Part shown: one piece after another, positions 1 to 9,569 of the stretch
Layout of the letters: each line of letters begins with the position of its first letter
Numbering within the stretch: the first letter of the stretch is position 1
NCBI RefSeq assembly: GCF_040958095.1
Contig: NC_091152.1
Location: forward strand, 14,259,060 to 14,323,059
Length of the DNA stretch: 64,000 nucleotides
From: Procambarus clarkii
Lineage: Eukaryota; Arthropoda; Malacostraca; Decapoda; Cambaridae
Reading direction: 5' to 3'
The notes under the pieces: model-generated
What the model was told of the DNA's origin: nothing
What the model saw: only the letters and a program-made list of their open reading frames with translations
The model's database searches: none
Program-made: the position numbers and the translations under genes

Positions 1-238
1 CGGTATTCTTTGCCCGCGTGCTTTGCGGGCCCTCTTGGGCCGCGTGCTTTGAGGATACTCTTGGCCCGCGTGCTTTGAGGGCCCTCTTGGCCCGCGTGCT
101 TTGAGGGTCCTCTTGGCCCGCGTGCTTTGAGGGTCCTCTTGGCCCGCGTGCTTTGAGGGTCCTCTTGGCTCGCACTGGGTTTTGCGCGGGCCCTCTTGGC
201 TCGCACTGGGTTTTGCGCGGGCCCTCTTGGGCCCGCAA

Positions 239-240
<2 letters not shown>
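1..240. repeat. GC-rich 26-bp minisatellite, end of a tandem unit
   Basis: About seven units of a 26-bp repeat containing CTTGGCCCGCGTGCTTTGAG are followed by two 31-bp variants containing CTCGCACTGGGTTTTGCGCG. The same block recurs at 12,509 and 28,434 and marks the boundary of each large tandem unit. Confidence 0.93.

Positions 241-302
<62 letters not shown>
241..302. repeat. (TG)n microsatellite, 3' tail of LINE A1
   Basis: About 30 TG dinucleotides run directly into TACACTCACCTATTTG. On the minus strand this reads as the LINE 3' end followed by (AC)n, so the tract is either the element's tail or its target. Confidence 0.95.
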
Positions 303-304
<2 letters not shown>

Positions 305-1096
305 ACTCACCTATTTGTGCTTGCAGGATCGAGCATCGACTCTTGGATCCCGCCTTTCCAGCTATCGGTTGTTTACAGCAATGACTCCTGTCCCATTTCC
401 CTATCATATCTAGCTTTAAAAGTATGAATAGTATTTGCTTCCACAACCTGTTCCCCAAGTGCATTCCATTTTTCCACTACTCTCACGCTAAAAGAAAACT
501 TCCTAACATCTCTGTGACTCATCTGAGTTTCCAGTTTCCACCCATGTCCCCTCGCTCTGTTATTATTACGTGTGAACATTTCATCTATTTCCACTTTGTC
601 AATTCCCCTGAGTATTTTATATGTCCCTATCATATCTCCTCTCCCCCTTCTTTTCTCTAGTGTCGCAAGGTTCAGTTCCTTCAGACGCTCTTCATATCCC
701 ATCCCTCGTAACTCTGGGACAAGCCTCGTCGCAAACCTCTGAACCTTCTCCAGTTTCTTTATGTGTTTCTTCAGGTGGGGGCTCCATGATGGCGGGGCAT
801 ACTCTAAGACGGGTCTCACGTAGGCAGTGTAAAGCGCCCTAAAAGCCTCCTCATTTAGGTTTCTGAATGAAGTTCTAATTTTCGCCAGTGTAGAGTACGC
901 TGCTGTCGTTATCCTATTTATATGTGCCTCAGGAGTTAGATTAGGTGTCACATCCACTCCCAGGTCTCTTTCTCGAATCGTTACAGGTAGGTTGTTCCCC
1001 TTCATTGTGTACTGTCCCTTTGGTCTCCTGTCACCTGATCCCATTTCCATAACTTTACATTTACTGGTGTTAAACTCCAGTAGCCATTTCTCTGAC

Positions 1097-1098
<2 letters not shown>
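303..1098 (-). mobile_element. LINE A1, 5'-truncated CR1-like non-LTR retrotransposon
   Basis: This is the 3' portion of a CR1/L2-like LINE read on the minus strand. It keeps the end of the reverse transcriptase, the C-terminal region and a short 3' UTR ending at the (AC)n tract. The 5' end stops in the middle of the coding region and directly abuts the (TG)n tail of the next LINE. Family A differs from B and C in sequence (for example KYSTLAK-type thumb residues and an ARYDREMG end) but has the same layout. A second copy lies at 12,688-13,494 in the next tandem unit. Confidence 0.9.
373..1050 (-). pseudogene. C-terminal reverse-transcriptase fragment of LINE A1
   Basis: The frame encodes about 225 residues: the end of the palm, the thumb and the C-terminal domain of a CR1/L2-type reverse transcriptase. 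Visible landmarks are RERDLGVDVTPNLTPEAH, YVRPVLEYAPPSWSP, KLEKVQRFATRLVPELRG, YEERLKELNLATLEKRRGRG and the closing VEKWNALGEQVVEANTIHTF. The catalytic FADD box and everything before it are absent, so the fragment cannot be active. It has no internal stop and reaches the natural stop codon. The start is set by the truncation, not by a real initiation codon. Confidence 0.88.

Positions 1099-1150
<52 letters not shown>
1099..1150. repeat. (TG)n microsatellite between LINE A1 and LINE B1
   Basis: A pure TG run joins the truncated 5' end of LINE A1 to the 3' end of LINE B1 (TACTCACCTAATTGTG). On the minus strand the order is B, (AC)n, A. Confidence 0.95.
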
Positions 1151-1153
<3 letters not shown>

Positions 1154-1664
1154 CACCTAATTGTGCTTGCGGGGGTTGACCTCTGGCTCTTTGGTCCCGC
1201 CTCTCAACCGTCAATCAACTGGTGTACAGATTCCTGAGCCTACTGGGCTCTATCATATCTACATTTGAAACTGTGTATGGAGTCAGCCTCCACCACATCA
1301 CTTCCTAGTGCATTCCATTTACTAACTACTCTGACACTGAAAAAGTTCTTTCTAATGTCTCTGTGGCTCATTTGGGTACTCAGCTTCCACCTGTGTCCCC
1401 TTGTTCGCGTCCCTCCAGTGTTGAATAGTTTATCCTTGTTTACCCGGTCGATTCCCCTGAGGATTCTGTAGGTTGTGAGCATGTCCCCCCTTACTCTTCT
1501 GTCTTCCAGTGTCGTAAGGTGCATTTCCCGCAGCCTTTCCTCATAACTCATGCCTCTTAGTTCTAGGACTAGTCTAGTAGCATACCTTTGGACTTTTTCC
1601 AGCTTCGTCTTGTGCTTGACAAGGTACGGGCTCCATGCTGGGGCCGCATACTCCAGGATTGGTC

Positions 1665-2702
1665 TTACATATGTTGTGTACAAGATTCTGAATGATTCCT
1701 TACACAGGTTCCTGAACGCCGTTCTGATGTTAGCAGCCTCGCATATGCCGCAGACGTTATTCTCTTTATGTGGGCTTCAGGAGACAGGTTTGGTGTGATA
1801 TCAACTCCTAGATCTTTCTCTCTCTCTGTTTCATTAAGTACTTCATCTCCTATTCTGTATCCTGTGTCTGGCCTCCTGTTTCCACTGCCTAGTTTCATTA
1901 CTTTGCATTTACTCGGGTTGAACTTCAACAGCCATTTGTTGGACCATTCACTCAGTCTATCTAGGTCATCTTGTAGCCTCCTACTATCATCCTCTGTTTC
2001 AATGCTCCTCATATTTTTTGCATCGTCGGCAAACATTGAGAGGAACGAATCTATACCCTCTGGGAGATCATTTACATATACCAGAAACAGTATAGGTCCA
2101 AGGACTGACCCTTGCGGGACTCCACTTGTAACGTCTCGCCAATCTGAGACCTCACCCCTCACACAGACTCGTTGTCTCCTGTTGCTTAGGTACTCCTCTA
2201 TCCACCGGAGTATCTTCCCTTTCACTCCAGCCTGCGTCTCCAACTTTCGCACTAGCCTCTTGTGTGGCACTGTATCAAAGGCTTTCTGACAATCAAAAAA
2301 TATGCAGTCTGCCCACCCTTCTCTTTCTTGCCTTATTTTTGTTGCCTGGTCGTAGAATTCAAGTAACCCTGTGAGGCAGGACCTGCCATCCCTGAAACCA
2401 TGTTGATGCTGTGTTACAAAGTTCCTTCGCTCCAGATGCTCCACTAGTTTTCTTCGCACAATCTTCTCCATCAGCTTGCATGGTATGCAGGTTAGGGACA
2501 CAGGCCTGTAGTTCAGTGCCTCCTGTCTATCCCCTTTCTTGTATATCGTGACTACGTTAGCTGCTTTCCAAATATCTGGCAGTTGCCCTGTTGCCAGTGA
2601 TTTGTTATACACTATGGAGAGTGGTAGGCACAGTTTTCCTGCTCCTTCCTTTAGAACCCAAGGGGAGATTCCATCTGGGCCTATAGCCTTTGTCACATCC
2701 AA
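1665..2702 (-). pseudogene. LINE B1 reverse transcriptase core
   Basis: A 345-residue frame has the ordered RT blocks KAIGPDGISPWVLKE, NYRPVSLTCIPCKLMEKIV, QHQHGFRDGRSCLTG, DCQKAFDTVPHKRL (first catalytic Asp), GVPQGSVLGPILF, FADDAK (the two catalytic Asp) and FNPSKCKVMKLG. The reading frame is lost after ITSAAYARL. The remaining C-terminal part continues in another frame at 1,240-1,683 with YVRPILEYAAPAWSPYL and KLEKVQRYATRLV. In a working element this enzyme copies the RNA onto the nicked target. Confidence 0.93.
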
Positions 2703-2993
2703 CTTTAGTAAACACTTCCTTACTTCCCCGCTGGTAATCTCAAACTATTCCAGTGGTTCCTGGTTAGCTATTCCCACACTTACCTCTGGAATTTCTCCTT
2801 GCTCTAAGGTGAAGACCTCCTGGAATTTCTTATTCAATTCCTCACACACTTCCTTGTCATTTGTAGCGAATCCTTCCGACCCTATCCTTAATTTCATAAC
2901 CTGTTCCTTTACTGTTGTTTTTCTCCTGATGTGGCTATGCAACAATTTAGGCTGAGTCTTTGCCTTGCTTACGATGTCATTTTCGTATTGCCT

Positions 2994-3989
2994 TTATGCC
3001 TCTCTTCTCATCCTGACATATTCATTCCTGGCATTCTGGTATCTTTCTCTGCTCTCCAGTGTCCTGTTATTCCTATAGTTTCTCCATGCCCTATTACTTT
3101 GCTGCTTAGCTAGCCCACATCTCTGATTAAACCATGGGTTTCTCATTTTCATTTCTCTGTTTTCCTTTTGGACTGGGACAAACTTGTTTGCTGCGTCCTT
3201 GCACTTCTGTGTGATGTAATCCATCATATCTTGGGCCGTCTTTCCCCTGAGCTCTGTTTCCCATGCTATATCTGTTAGGAATTTTCTTATCCCCTCATAG
3301 TTCCCCTTTCGGTATGCTAACCTTTTGGTTTCGGTATCCCTCCTCGAGTTCAATAACCCTTCTTCAATCAAGTACTCAAACACCAGTACACTGTGGTCGC
3401 TCATTCCTACTGGGTCCTCAAAACCGATTTTTCTTATGTCGGAGTCGTTCAGAGTGAAGACTAGGTCGAGTCTCGCTGGTTCATCATTGCCTCTCATCCT
3501 TGTGGGTTCTCCGACATGCTGGGTTAAAAAGTTTCTTGTCACCACCTCCAATAGTTTGGCTCTCCACGTATCCTCGCCTCCATGCGGTTCCTTGTTCTCC
3601 CAGTCAATCCTTCCGTGATTGAAGTCGCCCATGATGAGCAGGTGGGATCTATTTCTACAGGCAGCAGAGGCTGCCCTCTCAATTATAGTGTTAACTGCCA
3701 TGTTGTTGTTTTCATACTCTTGACTGGGTCTTCTGTCATTTGGTGGAGGGTTGTATATTAATGCTACTACTATTCTTGGTCCTCCCATTGTTATGGTGCC
3801 TGCTATGTAGTCTCTGAACTCCTCACAGCCCGGGATGGCCATCTCCTTAAAACTCCATTCCTTTCTCATGAGTAGGGCCACTCCGCCTCCTCCCCTACCT
3901 TCCCTCTCTTTCCTTATTACTGTGTACTCCTTTGGAAACACGGCATTCGTTATGATTCCAGAGAGTTTTGTTTCAGTGAGTCCGATCAC
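2994..3989 (-). pseudogene. LINE B1 endonuclease region (EEP fold)
   Basis: A 331-residue frame covers most of an endonuclease/exonuclease/phosphatase-type domain, which in LINEs nicks the target DNA. Visible catalytic landmarks in order are LTETKL (the acidic residue), VVALIYNPP, LLIMGDFNHGRIDWE (Asp and Asn), PARLDLVFT and MSDHSVL (the SDH box). The N-terminal Asn motif is missing because the element is truncated. After SDH comes a linker with KNREMKMRNPWFNQRC, typical of the segment between endonuclease and reverse transcriptase. The frame ends at a stop that the second copy lacks. Confidence 0.9.
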
Positions 3990-3995
3990 ATCCGA

Positions 3996-4012
3996 TGTGT
4001 GTGTGTGTGTGT
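3996..4012. repeat. Short (TG)n between LINE B1 and LINE C1
   Basis: Seventeen bases of TG repeat lie between the 5' end of B1 and the 3' end of C1. The second unit has a 58-bp tract at the same place, so the length has changed since duplication. Confidence 0.9.
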
Positions 4013-5341
4013 ACTCACCTAGTTGTACTCACCTAGTTGTGTTTGCGGGGGTTGAGCTCTGGCTCTTTGGTCCCGCCTCTCAACCATCAATCAACAGGTG
4101 TACAGATTCCTGAGCCTATTGGGCTCTATCATATCTACACTTGAAACTGTGTATGGAGTCAGCCTCCACCACATCACTTCCTAATGCATTCCATTTGTAC
4201 ACCACTCTGACACTAAAAAAGTTCTTTCTAATATCTCTGTGGCTCATTTGGGTACTCAATTTCCACCTGTGTCCCCTTGTGTTAAATAGACTGTCTTTAT
4301 CTACCCTATCAATTCCCTTCAGAATCTTGAATGTGGTGATCATGTCCCCCCTAACTCTTCTGTCTTCCAGCGAAGTGAGGTTTAATTCCCGTAGTCTCAC
4401 CTCGTAGCTCATACCTCTCAGCTCGGGTACTAGTCTGGTGGCAAACCTTTGAACCTTTTCCAGTTTAGTCTTATGCTTGACTAGATATGGACTCCATGCT
4501 GGAGCCGCATACTCCAGGATTGGTCTGACTTATGTGGTATATAATATTCTGAAAGATTCCTTACACAAGTTTCTAAAGGCCGTTCTTATGTTAGCCAACC
4601 TGGCATATGCTGCTGATGTTATCCTCTTGATATGAGCTTCAGGGGACAGGTCTGGCGTGATATCAACCCCCAGGTCTCTCTCTCTCTCTCTCTGACTCTT
4701 GAAGTATTTCATCTCCCAAGTTATACCTTGTATCTGGTCTCCTGCTTCCTACCCCTATCTTCATTACATTACATTTGCTTGGGTTAAACTCTAACATCCA
4801 TTTGTTCGACCATTCCTGCAGCTTGTCCAGGTCTTCTTTAAGCCTCAAGCTGTCCTCCTCTGTCTTAATCCTTCTCATAATTTTGGCGTCGTCAGCAAAC
4901 ATTGAGAGGAATGAGTCTATACCCTCTGGGAGATCATTTACGAATATCAGAAACAGGATAGGTCCAAGCACAGAGCCCTGTGGGACTCCACTGGTGACTT
5001 CACGCCATTCTGAGGTCTCACCCCTCACTATAACTCTCTGCTTCCTATTGCTTAGGTACTCCCTTATCCACTGGAGCGCCCTACCAGTTACTCCTGCCTG
5101 TTTCTCCAGCTTATGCATCAACCTTTTATGGAGTACTGTGTCAAAGGCTTTCCGACAATCCAAAAAAATGCAGTCCGCCCATCCTTCTCTTTCTTGCTTA
5201 ATCTTTGTCACCTGATCATAGAATTCTATCAAGCCTATAAGGCAAGATTTACCCTCCCTGAACCCATGTTGATGGGTTGTCACGAAGTCTCTTCTCTCCA
5301 GATGTGTTACTAGGTTTTTCTCACAATCTTCTCCATCAGAG
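4013..5341 (-). mobile_element. LINE C1, 5'-truncated CR1-like element
   Basis: The 3' end carries a doubled copy of the 14-bp motif ACTCACCTAGTTGT, then a 3' UTR and coding region on the minus strand. Coding pieces are 4,116-4,412 (C-terminal end), 4,530-4,712 (thumb) and 4,663-5,341 (palm, with FREGKSCLIG, DCRKAFDTV, GVPQGSVLGPILF and FADDAK). They are separated by a stop and by length changes in a TC-rich stretch near 4,680-4,692. The element begins inside the reverse transcriptase, so the endonuclease is absent. The 5' end abuts a (TATG)n tract. The better-preserved copy is at 16,432-17,757. Confidence 0.9.
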
Positions 5342-5356
5342 AATTCACATACATAC

Positions 5357-5387
<31 letters not shown>

Positions 5388-5410
5388 TGTATGTATGTAT
5401 GTATGTGTGT
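5342..5410. repeat. (ACAT)n/(TATG)n microsatellite
   Basis: Three ACAT units switch to about 15 TATG units, making a short palindromic start. The tract flanks the 5' end of LINE C1. The equivalent in unit 2 is 17,758-17,806 and is shorter. Confidence 0.93.
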
Positions 5411-6150
5411 ATTCCCAATCTCGTTAAAGACTCCCCCTCTATCATCCAATTAAAGAGAAAAACAACTATGAACTAAATAATCAACTCCTTGTAACTTTAA
5501 TTATGCTGACCTTCCTATCTGTATTCAGACTGTGCCTACTATGGTATATAATATTGATTGGTGAAGCACTGTTATTCTATGTAATAATTTATAGTGCTTA
5601 TTATAATTTACTAAGAACAACTAATATTTCTCAAAACAAAACTACGAGCCTTTAAAAGGATGTAGCTGATCTGTAATATTCTAAGAGCATGGACAATAGT
5701 AGGTAAATTTCACAACCCATGTGGGACCTGAAAACTACAATTTTCATTATAATTGAACCAATCACGACTATTCTGCTATCTACGTTGATGGACGGGTACT
5801 GTGAGACGTAAATTGGTACGTGAGGAAGAGTTTGGGCCTTGATAAAAAAGGTAACTGGAAATATATCACATATGTACTAAATCACATTCAACATATTGAC
5901 TTTAAGCATTAAGTCATATATGTGCTGTCTTGTGTGAGAAGGGGTTGTTTACTTTTATGATATAATTTCGACCCACAGCGGCGAGTGGTTCACCAGGCGA
6001 CTTCTAGATGTCCCAATTGGCCTGTTTATGACGGCAACCCCCCCCCCCCCCACTAGGGCCGGCAGGAACCACGGCGTCTCCTATTGGTTCCTAGTATCCA
6101 CGTCCGTCAACTTGATTCCTTCTTGGAGAAAGACGAGTGGTGTTGGGAGC
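5411..6150. other. Unique AT-rich spacer, no gene seen
   Basis: About 740 bp without an open frame of note and without an obvious repeat, apart from a run of 12 C at about 6,038-6,049. It is nearly identical to 17,807-18,545: I count only a few substitutions by eye. Confidence 0.7.
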
Positions 6151-6156
6151 TTGTTT

Positions 6157-6159
<3 letters not shown>

Positions 6160-6237
<78 letters not shown>
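6160..6237. repeat. (CA)n microsatellite, uninterrupted in unit 1
   Basis: Nearly 40 CA units are followed by CTGGCTGACTTTCGCTGTC. In unit 2 the same tract is split by a LINE C insertion at 18,621-20,951. Confidence 0.95.
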
Positions 6238-6239
<2 letters not shown>

Positions 6240-6449
6240 GCTGACTTTCGCTGTCATTCCGTTCGTTTATTGCCAAGAGAGTAACCGGGAGGTTGGCTTC
6301 GTGAAACGATCGAGAACCTTCTAGGATGATGGGCTTCCAGGAACATGTTTCTCTGGTCGTTACAAAGTGATGATTCCCTCTCGTTAAGTGTACCCTCTTG
6401 ATGGTCAACCATACTCCGTTTTCCATCACCTTATAAATGCTCGGTGTTG

Positions 6450-7192
6450 AACCAACAACCTTTATCACTGTAACCATCTACACTACACACGCGACCATTA
6501 TCACTGTAACCATCTACACTACACGCGACCATTACCACTATAACCATCTACACAACTCACACGACCATTATCACTGTAACCATCTACACTACACACACGA
6601 CCATTATCACTGTAACCATCTACACTACACACCTTTATCACTATCTACACTACACACACGACCATTATCACTGTAACCATCTACACTACACACGACCATT
6701 ATCACTGTAACCATCTACACTACACAAGACCATTATCACTGTAACCATCAACACTACACACGACCATTATCACTGTAACCATCTACACTACACAAGACCA
6801 TTATCACAGTAACCATCTACACTACACACGACCATTATCACTGTAACCATCTACACTACACACGACCATTATCACTGTAACCATCTACACTACACACGAC
6901 CATTATCACTGTAACCATCTACACTACACACGACCATTATCACTGTAACCATCTACATTACACACGACCATTATCACTGTAACCATCTACACTACACAAG
7001 ACCATTATCACAGTAACCATCTACCCTACACAAGACCATTGTCACTAACCATCTACACTACACAAGACCATTATCACAGTAACCATCTACAATACACACA
7101 ACCTTTATCACTGTAACCATCTACACAACACACCTTTATCACTGTAACCATCTACACTACACACGACCATTACCACTGTAACCATCTACACT
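6450..7192. repeat. 34-bp minisatellite, unit 1
   Basis: About 20 tandem copies of a 34-bp unit containing CTGTAACCATCTACACTACA, with shorter variants that drop part of the unit. The short open frame over its first part, rich in Thr-Ile-Thr-Val, is a repeat artefact. Remnant units at 8,055-8,080 and 8,368-8,432 show that the array was once continuous across the later insertions. Confidence 0.95.
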
Positions 7193-7976
7193 GAATGACT
7201 GGTCCAACAAATTGGTACTACAGTTCAACCCGAGTAAATGTAAGGTGATGAAACTAGGCAGTGGCACTAGGAGGCCAGACACAGGATACCGAATGGTAGA
7301 TGAAGTTCTTCACGAGAGTTGGTGTCACACCAAACCTGTCTCCAGAAGCCCACATAAAAAGCATAACATCGGCGGCGTATGCGAAGCTGGCTAACATCAG
7401 AACTGCCTTTAGAAACCTGTGTAAGGAATCATTCAGAACCCTTTGTATACCACATATGTAAGACCAATCCTGGAGTATGCGGCCCCAGCATGGAGCCCGT
7501 ACCTTGCCAAGCACAGGACTAAGCTGGAAAAATTTCAAAGGTATGCAACTAGGCTAGTTCCACAACTAAAAGGCACGAGTTACGAGGAAAGGCTACATGA
7601 AATACACCGAACGTCGCTGGAAGATAGGAGATAGGTAGTGATGTTGTCTCCCCGAGACACGATCACTACCCACAAAATTCTAAGAGGAATCGACAGGGTA
7701 AACAAATTGTTTAACACGGCTGGTACACGAACAAGGGGACACAGGTGGAAACTGAGTACCCAAATGAGCCACAGGGGCATTAGAACGAACTTTTTCCGTG
7801 TCAGAGTATTTAATAGATGGAATGCAGTGGTGGAAGCTGACTCCATACACAGTTTCAAATGTGGATATGAAAGCGCCCAGTAGGCTCAGGAATCTGTACA
7901 CCAGTTGATTGACAGTTGAGAGGCGGGACCAAAGAGCCAGAGCTCAACCCCCGCAAGCACAACTAGATGAGTACTG
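7193..7976 (+). mobile_element. LINE B3 fragment inside the 34-bp minisatellite
   Basis: A plus-strand 3' piece of a family B LINE starts at EWSNKW-type palm sequence (ATGACTGGTCCAACAAATTG) and runs through FNPSKCKVMKLGSG, YVRPILEYAAPAWSPYLAKH, YEERLHEIHRTSLEDRR and VEADSIHSFKCGYE to the 3' end ACTAGATGAGTAC. Several stops and frame changes break it. Its flanks are minisatellite sequence on both sides (ACCATCTACACT to the left, CACACGACC to the right), so it inserted into the AC-rich array. The same fragment is at 22,415-23,201. Confidence 0.88.
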
Positions 7977-8434
7977 CACACGACCTTTATTTTTTTATTT
8001 TTTTTTGTTTGCACGGAAATTCCTGCGCAAGTCCTAAGCCTCAAGTTTTTTTTTATTAATAACCATCTACACTACACAGCTAAATACACAAACAAACGTT
8101 TACATTCCATTTGTCAAACATCCTACCACTCCAACACACAAAGTCCTTCCGAATCACTTGAGATCGACCACTGATCTCGTACACATTCAACGACATCCTC
8201 CGCCTGAAGCAGACAACAATTGAACTTTCAAAAGCCCTTCCCCCTCCCCACTGCATACACAGCAAAACAGCGATCAAAAACCTCAAGGTAAACGATTGAC
8301 TGTTCATTTGATCTATAAACATACGTTCCGTCGAGGCAGAACTATCCAAAACGAGTAGAACGTAACACTAACCATCTAGACTACACACAACCTTTATCAC
8401 TGTAACCATCTACACTACACACAATCTTTATAGG
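7977..8434. repeat. T-rich block, minisatellite remnants and a conserved anonymous segment
   Basis: Two poly-T runs flank GCACGGAAATTCCTGCGCAA. Remnants of the 34-bp minisatellite at 8,055 and 8,368 enclose an anonymous 290-bp segment (about 8,080-8,367) that is conserved in unit 2 at 23,310-23,600. That segment ends with about 35 bp (GTCGAGGCAGAACTATCC and following) that recurs at 8,650. I see no recognised coding domain in it. Confidence 0.6.
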
Positions 8435-8640
8435 TCTCGCTTCATGCAGGTTGGCATTCAATCCCCAACCGTCCAAGTGGTTGGGAAACAATTCCTTCCC
8501 CCCGTCCCATCCCAAATCTTTAGCCTGATTGATTGATGAAGATTAAGCCACCCAAGAGGTGGCACGCGCCATTATCCTGACCTTCCAAGTGCTATATAGT
8601 CGCAATGGCTTGGCGCTTTCTTCTCATAATTTCCTCCCTC
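8435..8640 (+). repeat. SINE-like decapod repeat fragment with an internal insertion
   Basis: The stretch contains GGCATTCAATCCCCAACCGT, which looks like a decayed tRNA B box, and CCAAGTGCTATATAGTCGCA followed by ATGGCTTGGCGCTTTC. I recognise these as a dispersed decapod repeat. About 45 bp (TGATGAAGATTAAGCCACCC and on) interrupts it and resembles another short dispersed repeat. The 3' edge, a pyrimidine-rich run ending CCCCTACAG, looks like a splice acceptor. A copy is at 23,660-23,880. Confidence 0.5.
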
Positions 8641-8684
8641 CCCTACAGTCGAGGCGGGACTACCCAAAACTAGTAGAAGGTACC

Positions 8685-9167
8685 ATGACCCAGATCACCA
8701 GTGACAGGAACGGCACCAACCAGACCACAGCACCACAACGTAACAATGAACGCCGGAGACACAATTGCAGATTTGCGGCTATTTGCAGTCTCCAAGTGAC
8801 GCCAGGCAAAATCCCAAACACGAGGCAACGCCTATCATGCCATATTGAAGGCCCTCACCAGAACAAAACCCCTCTCTACCCGATCCGCAGAGCCAGAATC
8901 ATCGGCGAGATTATTAATTACCGAAACATCCTTCACATGATCGTGGAGAAATATAGTTTTATACGTCCGGATCATGGAGAGAACTTGCATCTGTTTCCTG
9001 CAACAATGGAGCCCGTTAAGGGTCGCACAAACCACAGCGACAGGCATCGTACAGTAATTAAGAAGCTCTACAATCCACAGGAGCCAAAAATCTACAACGG
9101 CTTGCATACGACCGGCACTCCGATTATACCTATGGCTGTCGTAACCACTAAATCACCCTTCGCTTGA
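8685..9167 (+). CDS. Conserved 160-residue open frame of unknown function
   Basis: From ATG at 8,685 the frame encodes MTQITSDRNG and continues 160 residues to a stop. The open frame extends upstream to 8,559 through SINE-like sequence, so the true start is uncertain. It is rich in Asn, Arg, His and Thr, with four Cys and motifs such as RRARIIGEIINYRNILHMIV and PIIPMAVVTTKSPFA. No signal peptide, membrane segment or known domain is visible. The duplicate at 23,918-24,403 is also open. By eye the two copies differ at roughly 3 percent of bases and by one 3-bp indel that keeps the frame, but many differences change amino acids. A splice-acceptor-like CCCCTACAG lies about 35 bp upstream, so this could be an exon. 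It could also be an open frame by chance. Confidence 0.35.
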   Translation: MTQITSDRNGTNQTTAPQRNNERRRHNCRFAAICSLQVTPGKIPNTRQRLSCHIEGPHQNKTPLYPIRRARIIGEIINYRNILHMIVEKYSFIRPDHGENLHLFPATMEPVKGRTNHSDRHRTVIKKLYNPQEPKIYNGLHTTGTPIIPMAVVTTKSPFA

Positions 9168-9189
9168 TGGACGGCATCCAACCAGATGT

Positions 9190-9270
9190 GTATTATTATT
9201 ATTTTCTACCACAAACGTGGCCAAACAATACTAGCCACTCATACACATTTTCTTCTGTCCTCCATGAACA
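9190..9270 (-). repeat. Dispersed repeat fragment shared with 39,160-39,245
   Basis: ACCACAAACGTGGCCAAAC and TTTTCTTCTGTCCTCCATG are the reverse complement of a block at 39,160-39,245. It is therefore a dispersed element, seen here on the minus strand beside a short (TTA)n run. The unit 2 copy is at 24,420-24,510. Confidence 0.6.
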
Positions 9271-9484
9271 GTGAAGGAGGAGGAGGGGGGAGGGTACCTG
9301 GAGTGTTGAGATGTTGAGATGTCACTAATCCCATCCCCTACCCGCCAATTCCATCCTTACTATTCTTGCTTCACCAACCACACACAGCCATTCTATCCAT
9401 GCTAATAACGGGTTTCATCCTAAATATAAAGTAGTTAATTATACCCATTTCCTAAATATAAATCAGTAAATTACACTCGCTCAC
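9271..9484. other. Spacer upstream of the hydrophobic peptide
   Basis: A purine-rich stretch is followed by an AT-rich stretch with a duplicated motif, CCTAAATATAAA at about 9,418 and 9,450. These could serve as TATA-like elements for the start at 9,504, but nothing beyond sequence resemblance supports that. Confidence 0.3.
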
Positions 9485-9507
9485 ACATTTTGTTTAAAAC
9501 AAAATGT
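9485..9507. promoter_or_regulatory. 23-bp palindrome overlapping a start codon
   Basis: Two perfect 11-bp arms (ACATTTTGTTT and its complement) flank one central A. The ATG of the 21-codon frame is the end of the right arm. It is preserved unchanged at 24,728-24,750. It may be a protein-binding site or an RNA hairpin over the start. Its function is unknown. Confidence 0.5.
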
Positions 9508-9569
9508 CTCTCAAAATCGTTCTAAACTTCTCGTTGTTGGTGGTGTTCTTCGTGCTTGTGTGTACGTAA
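9504..9569 (+). CDS. 21-codon hydrophobic peptide or signal-peptide exon
   Basis: The peptide begins MSLKIVLNFS and continues LLVVFFVLVCT: a short basic start, then about 15 hydrophobic residues. This is the pattern of a signal peptide or signal anchor. The frame ends at TAA, but the stop overlaps GTACGTAAT, which resembles a splice donor, so it may be the first exon of a secreted or membrane protein. The copy at 24,747-24,812 has two base changes in this span by eye. The repeat-protein frame lies downstream in the same direction, which fits a secretory leader for it, but no continuous reading frame joins them. Confidence 0.4.
   Translation: MSLKIVLNFSLLVVFFVLVCT

Larger units (their letters stand above)
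1151..3995 (-). mobile_element. LINE B1, CR1-like element with endonuclease and reverse transcriptase
   Basis: This 2.8-kb LINE on the minus strand begins inside the apurinic-type endonuclease and runs through the reverse transcriptase, the C-terminal domain and a 3' UTR that ends in GTGAGTAC plus (AC)n. Its 5' end abuts (TG)n at 3,996. The element is dead. Relative to its duplicate at 13,515-16,371 it has a stop near 2,994 after the endonuclease linker, a stop near 2,744 between linker and reverse transcriptase, and a one-base deletion near 1,733. The two copies carry different lesions, so much of the decay came after the duplication. Assignment to the CR1/L2 group rests on the YEERLREMHLTTLEDRRVRG type C-terminus. 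Confidence 0.92.

Noticed and set aside
6450-7192. CRISPR-like array (34-bp units)
   Set aside because: Units are contiguous with no unique spacers and the genome is eukaryotic. It is an ordinary minisatellite.
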